A stretch of 64,000 nt of DNA from Saccharopolyspora indica (lineage in GTDB: Bacteria > Actinomycetota > Actinomycetes > Mycobacteriales > Pseudonocardiaceae): the NCBI RefSeq assembly GCF_027853965.1, contig NZ_JAQGLB010000031.1:1-64000 (forward strand). Reading direction: 5' to 3'. Position 1 is the first letter of the stretch; each line of letters begins with the position of its first letter. The translations under genes and the position numbers were made by a program. The notes under the pieces are model-generated. The model was not told the DNA's origin, ran no database searches, and saw nothing but the letters and a program-made list of their open reading frames with translations. Positions 1-6,885 of the stretch are shown here, piece after piece.

Positions 1-106
1 AACCCGAACCAGCGCCGAGCTGACCCCGGCGGAGAAGGACGCGGACTCCCACCGAGGCCGAGCCCTCCGCCTGCTCCTCCCCGAGCTCCGCAAACTCGCG
101 AGCTGA
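1..106 (+). CDS. rdgB: RdgB/HAM1 family XTP/dITP pyrophosphatase, C-terminal end only
   Basis: Only the last 34 codons are in the window, ending at the TGA at 104-106. They read TSAELTPAEKDADSHRGRAL followed by a Leu-rich helix. The SHRG(R/K)AL block is the C-terminal signature of RdgB/HAM1 proteins, which hydrolyse non-canonical purine triphosphates (ITP, dITP, XTP) to monophosphates and so keep them out of nucleic acids. The gene enters from the left edge and converges on the DUF397 gene 22 bp away. The identification rests on this short tail alone. Confidence 0.8.
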   Translation, partial: TRTSAELTPAEKDADSHRGRALRLLLPELRKLAS

Positions 107-128
107 GCACGCGATTTTTCCCGGTGAC

Positions 129-383
129 TCAGCCGTCGAGCGCGCCGTCCTTGACGGTGCGCAGGAACGCCTGCCACTGAGCAGGAGCGACGGCTAAGTA
201 CCCACCATCGCGATCCTTGGTGTCCCGAACTCCGACGGCGTCATAGCCGAGCCCGACCTCGACGCAGTTGCCACCACTGGCCGAGCGGCTGCTCTTGCGC
301 CAGCCGACTTCGACGCAGTTGTTGTTGTTCGGGCTGTAGCTGGACTTCCGCCAGTTCATCATCGCTGGCCTCCGAGACTTCAT
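129..383 (-). CDS. DUF397 protein with an internally duplicated motif (cassette A)
   Basis: This small DUF397 protein (84 aa) is the usual partner of Scr1/WhiJ-type regulators. The family signature, W-R-K-S-S-x-S followed by NCVEV, occurs twice in tandem: WRKSSYSPNNNNCVEVG and then WRKSSRSASGGNCVEVG. One copy of the second half follows (VRDTKDRDGG and a W-x-x-F-L helix). Normal family members are 60-70 aa with one motif. The start at 383 overlaps the TGA of the upstream regulator as ATGA, which suggests translational coupling. Starts at 362 or 359 would still keep both motifs. The fused form may come from recombination between two adjacent DUF397 genes such as those in cassette B. The molecular role is not settled; the family is associated with development and antibiotic control in Streptomyces (whiJ/abaA-like loci). 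Confidence 0.85.
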   Translation of the reverse strand: MKSRRPAMMNWRKSSYSPNNNNCVEVGWRKSSRSASGGNCVEVGLGYDAVGVRDTKDRDGGYLAVAPAQWQAFLRTVKDGALDG

Positions 384-1249
384 CGAGCGAACTCGTCAGC
401 GACGCGCAGGATGAACTTCTCGGATTCGACCGGGTCTAGCGCAGCCGCGACGAGCTGTTGCCACAGCAGAGTGTATGCGTGGACGTCCTCGTGTCCGTCC
501 AGGTAGCGGCCGTCTGTGAAGTCTTCGACGTAGACGAATTCGAGTGGTCCGGCGTTGCCCGGCGATGGCACTCGGAGCAAGTTGAAGTCATGCGTCGCAC
601 GCGGTGCGGTCGCTGCGTCGAAGGGAAGTACCTGGATCTGCACGTTCTTGAGACGTGCGATTTCGGCCATGTGACGGAGTTGCGCTGCCATCAGCTCACG
701 GCCGCCGACGTGACGGCGCAGCGATGACTCGGACAGCACGAAGCTGACCTGCGGTGCGTTCGGCTTGGTCAGGACTGCCTGCCGCTCCAGACGCGCTTCG
801 ATCGCATCCTCTGTGGACTGATCGCTGAGCTGGAGCTGGGCCGTGGTGAACAGCGCCCGGATGTAGTCCTCCGTCTGCAACAGGCCGGGCACGATCTCGG
901 TCTGGTACTGGAAGATCGCGGAGGCGTCGGCTTCGAGGTCGACGGCCATCCGGAAGTACTTGGAGTACACGGAGCGGTAGCCGGACCACCGACCGCGATC
1001 TTGGCTGCCCCGCGCCAGATCGAGGAGTTCGTCCAGATCGACGACGTTGGGCACGTGCTGCTCGTAGGCATCCGCGAGCTTCTTCAGCATGTGCTGCGGC
1101 AGCGCGGTGTGCCCGCGTTCGATCCTGCTCATCGTGCTGTTGGTCTTCCCGATGAGCTTCCCGGCAGCGTCGAGGTCGAGACCGGTCTGCTCCCGCGCGT
1201 GCCGCAGGAGGTGGCCCACGAGAAGTCGCCGGACGGTCGGAGTTGGCAT
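380..1249 (-). CDS. Scr1-type XRE helix-turn-helix regulator (cassette A)
   Basis: The product is about 289 aa. An N-terminal XRE helix-turn-helix (residues ~8-65, with the recognition region around LIGKTNSTMSRIERG) is followed by the Scr1/DUF5753 sensor domain, recognised by EIVPGLLQTEDYIRALF. This is the WhiJ/AbaA-like architecture of actinomycete developmental and antibiotic regulators. The open frame continues upstream, but family proteins begin just before the HTH, so the ATG at 1249 (MPTPTVRR) was chosen; an ATG at 1261 is also possible and neither has a clear ribosome binding site. It is coupled to the downstream DUF397 gene by ATGA and is divergent from the Cys-rich gene at 1381. The shared intergenic region holds an inverted repeat at 1332-1358 that could be its operator. 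Confidence 0.87.
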   Translation of the reverse strand: MPTPTVRRLLVGHLLRHAREQTGLDLDAAGKLIGKTNSTMSRIERGHTALPQHMLKKLADAYEQHVPNVVDLDELLDLARGSQDRGRWSGYRSVYSKYFRMAVDLEADASAIFQYQTEIVPGLLQTEDYIRALFTTAQLQLSDQSTEDAIEARLERQAVLTKPNAPQVSFVLSESSLRRHVGGRELMAAQLRHMAEIARLKNVQIQVLPFDAATAPRATHDFNLLRVPSPGNAGPLEFVYVEDFTDGRYLDGHEDVHAYTLLWQQLVAAALDPVESEKFILRVADEFAR

Positions 1250-1331
1250 GCCGTAGAGCATCGCACCTGCGTTGGCCAGCAGGGTTACACCCTTTCGCGT
1301 GGCAGATGATCGTTCCCCTTGCGCTCCAACT

Positions 1332-1358
1332 ATCCCATCAATCACATTAAAGTGGGAT
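1332..1358. promoter_or_regulatory. Inverted repeat in the divergent promoter of cassette A
   Basis: ATCCCA (1332-1337) and TGGGAT (1353-1358) form 6-bp inverted arms 15 bp apart. A looser outer pair, CCAAC (1326-1330) and GTTGG (1367-1371), surrounds them. The site lies between the Scr1 regulator and the Cys-rich gene and is locally AT-rich. Autoregulation is inferred from position only. Confidence 0.45.
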
Positions 1359-1380
1359 TGCAACAAGTTGGGAGACGGCG

Positions 1381-1608
1381 ATGGCTGGAAGCTTCTCCGA
1401 AGTGGACTGGTTCTGGCGCCCGGTCGGCGTGGGGAGGCATGCGTTCGGCGTGGCCGCGAAGCGGGCTGAGCCGCATGACTCGGTGTCCTCGTACTGCGGA
1501 GTCGAGGTCGAGGCATGTCAGGTGCAACGGCTTCCGCCGGAGACCGAGTGGGTCCGCGAGGAGACCTGCATGGAGTGCTGGGCACTGATCAGCGCTCGGT
1601 GGTCCTGA
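1381..1608 (+). CDS. Small Cys/His protein, putative zinc-binding (cassette A)
   Basis: A 75-aa protein divergent from the Scr1 regulator, with GGGAGA ahead of the ATG. Conserved points are VGRHAF, CGVEV and a C-terminal REETCMECW. One His plus the Cys of CGVEV and the C-x-x-C pair could bind zinc, but this is inference. About half of its residues are shared with the protein at 55278-55502, which has the same position in cassette B. I know of no assigned function; short actinomycete proteins of this type are often labelled zinc finger proteins. It is followed by a hairpin repeat (1612-1655) and then the one-helix membrane protein. Confidence 0.72.
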   Translation: MAGSFSEVDWFWRPVGVGRHAFGVAAKRAEPHDSVSSYCGVEVEACQVQRLPPETEWVREETCMECWALISARWS

Positions 1609-1611
1609 GTC

Positions 1612-1655
1612 CCGTGAGCGTTTTGTGGGGCTATGGCACCCCAAAACACTCACGG
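1612..1655. repeat. GTGAGTG-family palindromic repeat, copy A
   Basis: A 44-bp hairpin: CCGTGAGCGTTTTGTGGGG on the left arm, CCCCAAAACACTCACGG on the right, with CTATGGCA in the loop. One bulged T and one mismatch interrupt the stem. It starts 4 bp after the stop codon of the Cys-rich gene. Close relatives lie at 33593, 38901 and 44279. It may act as a terminator or as a mobile palindromic unit. Confidence 0.8.
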
Positions 1656-1700
1656 CAGTTGACCTGCACAAACACGACCTTCAGCGAATAGGTGATGAGG

Positions 1701-1901
1701 ATGTTCTGGCTCCAGGTGTCCACGCTCGTGCTGGTCAACGTGCTGATCGCGAGCATGCTGTTCATCCGCCCGCCGCGAGCGGCACACAGCGGCGCCGGCG
1801 ATGGCGCGCTCAACGTCTGGCAGCTGATCGACGAAGTCGAAGCCGAACGACAACGACAAGCCGAACCCACCGGCCGCCACCACCTCCGGTCAGGCCCCTG
1901 A
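1701..1901 (+). CDS. Small single-pass membrane protein (cassette A)
   Basis: A protein of about 66 aa. Residues ~2-24 form one hydrophobic helix (FWLQVSTLVLVNVLIASMLF), followed by a basic stretch (RPPRAAHSG) and a charged tail with NVWQLIDEVEAERQR. The positive-inside rule puts the tail in the cytoplasm. The paralogue at 55537 has the same plan (FWIQVS, PRARHSG, NVWQLISQVEAER). That alignment favours the ATG at 1701, with GGTG six bases upstream, over starts at 1692 or 1695. Function is unknown. The conserved tail looks like a protein-binding segment, perhaps for the Cys-rich neighbour, but this is speculation. Confidence 0.7.
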   Translation: MFWLQVSTLVLVNVLIASMLFIRPPRAAHSGAGDGALNVWQLIDEVEAERQRQAEPTGRHHLRSGP

Positions 1902-1904
1902 ACC

Positions 1905-1946
1905 GGTCCGGTGCCCGTTTGCCCCCGACCTCGCGGGCACCGGACC
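1905..1946 (+). terminator. Hairpin terminator after cassette A
   Basis: GGTCCGGTGCCCG (1905-1917) pairs perfectly with CGGGCACCGGACC (1934-1946). The 16-nt loop contains CCCCGACCT, as does the loop of the corresponding terminator of cassette B (55753-55790). Confidence 0.75.
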
Positions 1947-1998
1947 TCCCCGGTGGGCCGGGCGTCGACCCCTCCCCGCGCCCGGCCCACCACCCCGA

Positions 1999-4900
1999 TC
2001 AAGCTGTTGTTTCCTGAGCTGTGCGAGCTGCCGGGTCGGTCGGGATATGCTGGTAATAGCTGTGACGGCGTAGCTTCCACAGCGCTTCGTGGTCGACTTG
2101 CGGGCGGTCCCGTGTCACGCGAGTTCCGCTCGGCAGCCGCTCAGCGCCGTCGACCACCGCATCGGGGTCTACCCGGACGGTCAGACCCTCGTTGGTCAGG
2201 CTCGACAGGTTCACCGCTCGTGCACCGACCAGATCGAGTTCCCGGAGTTCGGGAAGCACGCTGAGCACGCCGAACTCATCCGCCGCGGGTCTGACCTCGA
2301 GCGAGGTGAGCTTGGGAAGCAGGTCCAGGTTCAACTGGTCGAGTGCCGTCGTCCCGCTGAGTCCCAGGACTTGGAGGTTCGGGAACCGCGCGGCGATGAA
2401 CTCCGCTGGTTGTTGTTCGGCCGACAGAATGATGAGCCTGGTCATCTGTTCCGGGCTCGGCAGCTTCGCTAGCGCATCGACGGTGCTGTCGGCTTCGAGC
2501 ACCAGGTCTCGGAGGCTCGCGAGGTGCTCGAACGGTGTGGCATCGGCATCCGGATGAAGCCCGACGCGCAGGAATTCCAGCCCTTCCAACTCGGTCAGAA
2601 ACCGGAGCGAGGAGAACCCGCCCTGCTGGTTGAGGAACAGTTTCGTGAGCTTCGGCATGCCGCGGAGCTCCCCCTCGTGTAGCAGTCGATCGCACACCAG
2701 GGTGAGTCGCCTCATCTGCGGGTGTCCCGCGATTCCGCGCGCTGACAGAACACGGTTCGTGTGGACCCGGAGGTGGCAGAGGTTCGGCACTTCCGAGGCG
2801 AACAGCAGGTCGCCGATGTTGTCGTCCTCGAAGTTGGCCACCGTGTGCTGGAGGTTCCGCAACTCGCCGAGGTGCGGCAGCAGGGTGGCCTGCTGGATCA
2901 GGACCGCTCGGCGATGCAGCGGCGCTTCGGCCAGCACTCTCCTCGCATACGTCTCCGGATCGAAGAGCGGCCAGGCGTCGATGAGCTCGTCCTGAACGTC
3001 GATCCGGCTGTCGTTCGCGTAGGTCTCCAGGAGCGACAAGGCTTTCGGCCCGTTCACCAGTGCTGCCGTGTACGCGCACGCTGCTGCCTGAGCAGCGGAG
3101 ATCCCGGCGGTGTCGGTGGGGAGGCGGTTCAGGACAGGCTCGCCCACGGTGGCCAGCGAGCGGCTCTCCCGCGTAGAGCGCGGCGGGACCAACGAATCCA
3201 GGCAGTCATCGATGCGGGCGGAGAGTTCTTCCGGTAGTTCGTGCACCGACTCGCAGGCTGCGGCAGCGAGAAGGCGGAGCTTCCGGGCCGTCCTTCGACT
3301 GGACTCGTCGGCCCGATCGAGGATTCCGCTCAGCAGTTCAACGCGGCCGGGCCGGTTGAGCAGCCCTGCGGACATCAGGATGGTTTCGCGCCACTGATCG
3401 GATTGAGCATTGCTCAGCAGCAGTCCGACGTGGCCGTCGTCGGCGGCCTCGCGGGCGGCCAGGAACTCCTGGAAAGTCCGGTGGACGAAGTCGATGCGGC
3501 CTTCAACGGGTTCGCGAATGACGCCACTGCGTTCCACGAGGTTCTTGAGGCATGCCTCCGCATCGACGTCGGCTGAGGTCATCGTGCACATCTTGCGTTC
3601 GATGCGCTCGACTGCCGTTGCCCGGCCCAGCTCGGAGCGGCCATTGAGGTTCAGCCAGAACGCCAGGTCCTGCAGTATCAGGAGCTTCTCCGGATACCCC
3701 AGCGTGAATTCGCCGTCCGGTGCGATTCCGCGCACTGCGTCGCGCCGGTCCAAGAGCATTTCCAGCGCGGCGGAGTAGAGGTTCTTGCGGTCGCGGGGGA
3801 GGTCGCCGCTGCGGTCGAGGTTCAGCGCGCACAGCATGGCGCACATCAGCGGACTGCGTGCCAAGCTGCGCAGGTGCGCGCGGGCGTCCAGCTGGGCGAG
3901 CAGGCCGCGATGGCGCCCTTCCACCTCGGCTCGGCTGAACGGCAGGCTGTTCGAGTCGGCCTGGAGCAGGGCCTCGTGCCAGCGGCCGACGAAGTCCTGG
4001 ATGTTGCTCGGCGTCATCGATTCCAGGTCGATGGACGTGAAACCCTCCGCCTGGAGCCATTTCGTCCCTGCAGCCGCCGGGCGGGAGGTCACGATGATGC
4101 GCGTGTTCGGATAGCTCTTGAGCAGTGAGTCCAGCCAGCGTCGGATCTTCGGGCGCTGGCCTTCGGTCAGTTCGTCCACGCCGTCTACCAGCAGCAGCAC
4201 TCGACCGTCCTGCAGCTGTCGGTGCATCCAGCCGTCCGGGATCGGGCCGAACATCGGGCCGGTCTGGTCGAGGAACTGCTCCGGTTGCGGTAGCGGGGCC
4301 CCGCTGTGACTTCGCAGCTTGATCATGACCGGAACGCACCCGTTCCACGCCGCGAGCGAGCCTGTGAACTTCTCGCGGGCGGCTTGCACCACGATCCACC
4401 GCAGCAGCGTGCTCTTCCCCGAGCCCGCCTCACCGCGCACGAGAACTCGGTCTGACGCACTCAGGGCACCTTCGACCCGCATCGTGCCGCCGTGGTGGTC
4501 TCCGTGCAGGGACCACTGCGAATCGCCGTGGACGTCGCCGTTCACCGTCAGGCTCAGGTAGGCCACGGAGAGCTTGGTCTTGGGACGGAAGTTGCGGATG
4601 CTGACGCCGATCAGTTCCAGGTCATCGTGGTGCTTGGCGATCAGGTCGAGGTAGCGGTGGCGGAACTGGTCGTCGTGGGTTGTGCCGGTGGGGGCGTCGA
4701 GGCTGGTCAGGGGCATTCGGTCCAGGATCTGGTCGATGCCGGAGAGGGTTGCCGTTGCTCGGCGGAGGGATTCTTCGGAGAGGCGGGAGTCGAATTCCGG
4801 GAGTTCTCGAGCCAGGTGGACCAGTTGGACGCAGCTCAGGTCCAGAGCTCGGTCGAAGAGGGCTCGGGCGGGTTCGCTCAGGCCCGCTCGGGTCGGGGCG

Positions 4901-5283
4901 CTCGGTATCTGCCGCCGCACCTCCTTGGCGAGCTCGGTCGGGTCGAGGTCTGCGCCGAGGAGCGTTGTGTCCGAGAGATCCGCGTCGTCGAGGACGTCCA
5001 CGACGGCGTCGAGGGCGGCGAGGCGTTCGTTCTCCGCCAGGGTCGAGAACTCTCGGGTGCAGAGTTCTTCGAGGCGTTCGCCTGCGATCTCGCCGACCTC
5101 TTCGAGCTTTCGGCGCAGGGCTCGGCGGTCGCGTTCGCGGAGGCCGGAGAAGCGCAGGGCGATCAGGTTTGTGAGGTCCGTGCCTCGGCGGTTCTCCGCC
5201 TTCTTCCTGGTCAGCCAGGTTGTTGCCACGTGCTTGACGACGGCGCCGCCGGTGCGGAGGAAGGCGGTTTCGAGTCCGGACAT
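1999..5283 (-). CDS. NACHT-domain NTPase with leucine-rich-repeat-like C-terminus
   Basis: A 1094-aa STAND-type protein. Residues 1-260 are a helical N-terminal domain with many charged residues. Residues ~275-560 are the NACHT module, with Walker A GEAGSGKST at 284, Walker B VLLLVDGVDEL at ~362 and a sensor-like TSRPAA near 400. A helical region follows, then about 300 residues of irregular LRR-like repeats (LEGLEFLRVGL, LRDLVLEAD, LQVLGLSG, LRELDLVG). The plan matches bacterial NLR-related NACHT proteins, several of which protect against phage. No separate effector domain (TIR, nuclease, protease) is obvious; the N-terminal domain may be the effector. GAGGGGGT precedes the ATG. It lies 73 bp downstream of a TetR gene on the same strand. 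NACHT identity is firm and a defence role is inferred. Confidence 0.87.
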   Translation of the reverse strand: MSGLETAFLRTGGAVVKHVATTWLTRKKAENRRGTDLTNLIALRFSGLRERDRRALRRKLEEVGEIAGERLEELCTREFSTLAENERLAALDAVVDVLDDADLSDTTLLGADLDPTELAKEVRRQIPSAPTRAGLSEPARALFDRALDLSCVQLVHLARELPEFDSRLSEESLRRATATLSGIDQILDRMPLTSLDAPTGTTHDDQFRHRYLDLIAKHHDDLELIGVSIRNFRPKTKLSVAYLSLTVNGDVHGDSQWSLHGDHHGGTMRVEGALSASDRVLVRGEAGSGKSTLLRWIVVQAAREKFTGSLAAWNGCVPVMIKLRSHSGAPLPQPEQFLDQTGPMFGPIPDGWMHRQLQDGRVLLLVDGVDELTEGQRPKIRRWLDSLLKSYPNTRIIVTSRPAAAGTKWLQAEGFTSIDLESMTPSNIQDFVGRWHEALLQADSNSLPFSRAEVEGRHRGLLAQLDARAHLRSLARSPLMCAMLCALNLDRSGDLPRDRKNLYSAALEMLLDRRDAVRGIAPDGEFTLGYPEKLLILQDLAFWLNLNGRSELGRATAVERIERKMCTMTSADVDAEACLKNLVERSGVIREPVEGRIDFVHRTFQEFLAAREAADDGHVGLLLSNAQSDQWRETILMSAGLLNRPGRVELLSGILDRADESSRRTARKLRLLAAAACESVHELPEELSARIDDCLDSLVPPRSTRESRSLATVGEPVLNRLPTDTAGISAAQAAACAYTAALVNGPKALSLLETYANDSRIDVQDELIDAWPLFDPETYARRVLAEAPLHRRAVLIQQATLLPHLGELRNLQHTVANFEDDNIGDLLFASEVPNLCHLRVHTNRVLSARGIAGHPQMRRLTLVCDRLLHEGELRGMPKLTKLFLNQQGGFSSLRFLTELEGLEFLRVGLHPDADATPFEHLASLRDLVLEADSTVDALAKLPSPEQMTRLIILSAEQQPAEFIAARFPNLQVLGLSGTTALDQLNLDLLPKLTSLEVRPAADEFGVLSVLPELRELDLVGARAVNLSSLTNEGLTVRVDPDAVVDGAERLPSGTRVTRDRPQVDHEALWKLRRHSYYQHIPTDPAARTAQETTA

Positions 5284-5356
5284 GAGACCCCCTCAGACAG
5301 ACTCCGTGCGGGATCTTGGCGGAACTCGTCGCCGGTGGGCAAATTCGCTGGTCGGG

Positions 5357-6004
5357 TCAGGCGACCGCGTAGTCGCCGAGGGCTGGTTCGAGGAGGTCGA
5401 AGGCCGGGGGTGCTTCGGCCGCGAGCGTTGCGGCGATCTCGTCGTTCGTGCGTCCGGCGAAGGTGAGTTCCTGGATTCGCTGGAAGAGGGTGCGGTGCAC
5501 TGCGCCTAGCAGGGCGGCGGCCGTGCGGACGGTGGTGTCGGTTCGTGGCTCGCCCACGGCCTCGGCGAGAGCTTCGGCGAGGGCTTGTTCTCGTTGGTCG
5601 TGGAGGCCTCGGAGGCAAGCGGACAGGGTGGGGCTTTCGGCGATCATGCGGCTGAAGTCCGGGCCTGCGAAGCCCGCCACCGGGTTCTGGGTGTCGACTG
5701 CCGTGTCGAAGGCCTTGCGGAGCGCGGTCAGCGCGGACTCGCCGGGTTGGCGGGTGACCACCGCGCGGGCCAGCGAGGCGGTGAACTCCTCCTGGTGGTC
5801 GAAGACCAGGTCTTCCTTGCGGGCGAAGTAGTTCGTCACCGTCTTCTTGGCGACTCGGGCGGCCGTGGCGATCTCCGCGATCGTCGTCCTCTCGAAGCCC
5901 TGCTCGATGAAGAGCTGCGTCGCGCGGTCGGAGATCAGCTCTCGCGTCTCCTGCTTCTTGGCTTCGCGAAGGCCCAGCTGGGCGGCGTCCGGCTCGACTC
6001 CCAT
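5357..6004 (-). CDS. TetR family transcriptional regulator
   Basis: A 215-aa TetR repressor. The N-terminal HTH is typical: DRATQLFIEQGFERTTIAEI, then AARVAKKTVTNYFARKEDLV. The ligand domain is all helical. The frame is open to 6043, but the ATG at 6004 has a GGAGG 10 nt upstream, and the alternative start would place a 23-bp operator inside the gene. Two copies of that operator (6009-6031 and 6060-6082) lie between this gene and the divergent DUF5701 gene, the classic layout for self-regulation and control of the neighbour. The ligand is unknown. The NACHT gene lies downstream on the same strand and could be partly co-transcribed. Confidence 0.9.
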   Translation of the reverse strand: MGVEPDAAQLGLREAKKQETRELISDRATQLFIEQGFERTTIAEIATAARVAKKTVTNYFARKEDLVFDHQEEFTASLARAVVTRQPGESALTALRKAFDTAVDTQNPVAGFAGPDFSRMIAESPTLSACLRGLHDQREQALAEALAEAVGEPRTDTTVRTAAALLGAVHRTLFQRIQELTFAGRTNDEIAATLAAEAPPAFDLLEPALGDYAVA

Positions 6005-6008
6005 CGGC

Positions 6009-6031
6009 AAACTTACCTCCGTCGTAAATTT
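6009..6031. promoter_or_regulatory. TetR operator 1
   Basis: A 23-bp imperfect palindrome with AAACTTAC and GTAAATTT as outer arms and CTCCGTC between them. It matches the reverse complement of operator 2 at nearly every position. It overlaps the ribosome binding site region of the TetR gene. Confidence 0.75.
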
Positions 6032-6034
6032 ATG

Positions 6035-6062
6035 TTGAACCATAGGTGGGTCTCGTTATAAT
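6035..6062 (+). promoter_or_regulatory. Near-consensus promoter for the DUF5701 gene
   Basis: TTGAAC (6035-6040) and TATAAT (6057-6062) are separated by 16 bp, an unusually good sigma-70-type promoter for this GC content. The -10 box overlaps TetR operator 2, so repression by occlusion is expected. Confidence 0.75.
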
Positions 6063-6082
6063 ATTACCACCGACGTAAGTTT
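6060..6082. promoter_or_regulatory. TetR operator 2
   Basis: AATATTAC ... GTAAGTTT with ACCGAC inside. Read on the other strand it aligns with operator 1 as AAACTTAC-S-TC-S-GT-S-GTAA. It covers the -10 box and probable start of transcription of the rightward gene. Confidence 0.75.
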
Positions 6083-6112
6083 CACCAGGGCGCGTTGATG
6101 AGGAGGGCTGCC

Positions 6113-6811
6113 TTGCCAGTCACCACCGAGCTCAGCTTCGTCACCCCGAACTGCGAACCGAGGAGTCACTTGACCTCACGCCCGTCCGCCGCTGCTCTGC
6201 CGTCTCTCGCTGCTCAGGCGGAGAACCTGATCGAGCTGGGTGTGCACGAGCTCGCGGGTGTGTCCACCGATGAGCTGCGCGCCTTCGCTGAGAGCGGGCA
6301 GTGCGACGGTGCGCTGCTCGCCGTGCACCCGGACCGGGCTCCTGCGTCCGCTCTCGCGCCGCTGCTCCGCCACGGTGGCAAGCCCGGATTCGTCGTCACC
6401 GACATGCCCGACGTCGACCGCTTCGCTCCTTGCGGCGTCGACGTGCCCGACTCGCCGCTCTACCTCGTGACCGGTGTGGACCGCGGCGATCACCTGGCCA
6501 ACTGGAGTCCGGAGGAGGCTCTGCCCGCGCTCAGCGCGGAAGGGCGCACTCCGCTGCTGGTTACCGAGGGAATCCACTGGTTGCTCCAGCAGCCGTCGGC
6601 CCTCGAGCGCAACCGCTGCTTCATGACCATCGGCTCGCGGCTGCGCAAGGCCAACGGTGCTTACGACTCCCGCACCCCGGCGCTGTGGATCAGCAACGGC
6701 ACGGGGCGGGACGGCAAGGAGCGGCGCAACGCGCCCAAGGTCGGCTGGTGCTGGTGGAAGAACCGCCACACCTGGCTGGGCTTCGCCTCCGCGACCGGCC
6801 GCGAGTCCTAG
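6113..6811 (+). CDS. DUF5701 family protein
   Basis: A protein of about 232 aa. The C-terminal half carries the DUF5701 signature: NRCFMTIGSRLRKANGAYD, TPALWISNGTGRDGKERRN and GWCWWKNRHTWLGFASA. This Trp/Cys-rich block suggests a folded soluble enzyme or binding protein, but no activity is known. The TTG at 6113 with AGGAGGG six bases upstream is preferred over the ATG at 6098, which would include the ribosome binding site in the coding sequence. The gene has a strong promoter and two TetR operators, so it is the likely main target of the divergent regulator. Confidence 0.85.
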   Translation: MPVTTELSFVTPNCEPRSHLTSRPSAAALPSLAAQAENLIELGVHELAGVSTDELRAFAESGQCDGALLAVHPDRAPASALAPLLRHGGKPGFVVTDMPDVDRFAPCGVDVPDSPLYLVTGVDRGDHLANWSPEEALPALSAEGRTPLLVTEGIHWLLQQPSALERNRCFMTIGSRLRKANGAYDSRTPALWISNGTGRDGKERRNAPKVGWCWWKNRHTWLGFASATGRES

Positions 6812-6823
6812 TCCGGACTTTGG

Positions 6824-6883
6824 CGATTTCGCGCGAAATCGGCGTTCGGCAGACGTGCGGAGAGACGATTTCGCGCGAAATCG
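6824..6883. repeat. Twin 18-bp palindrome element, copy 1
   Basis: Two perfect palindromes CGATTTCGCGCGAAATCG at 6824-6841 and 6866-6883, 42 bp apart start to start. The same pair at the same spacing recurs at 55980-56039. It lies between the convergent DUF5701 and carotenoid oxygenase genes. Confidence 0.85.
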
Positions 6884-6885
6884 CG

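Noticed and set aside
1905..1946. Possible operator
   Set aside because: A perfect 13-bp stem directly after a stop codon fits a terminator better.
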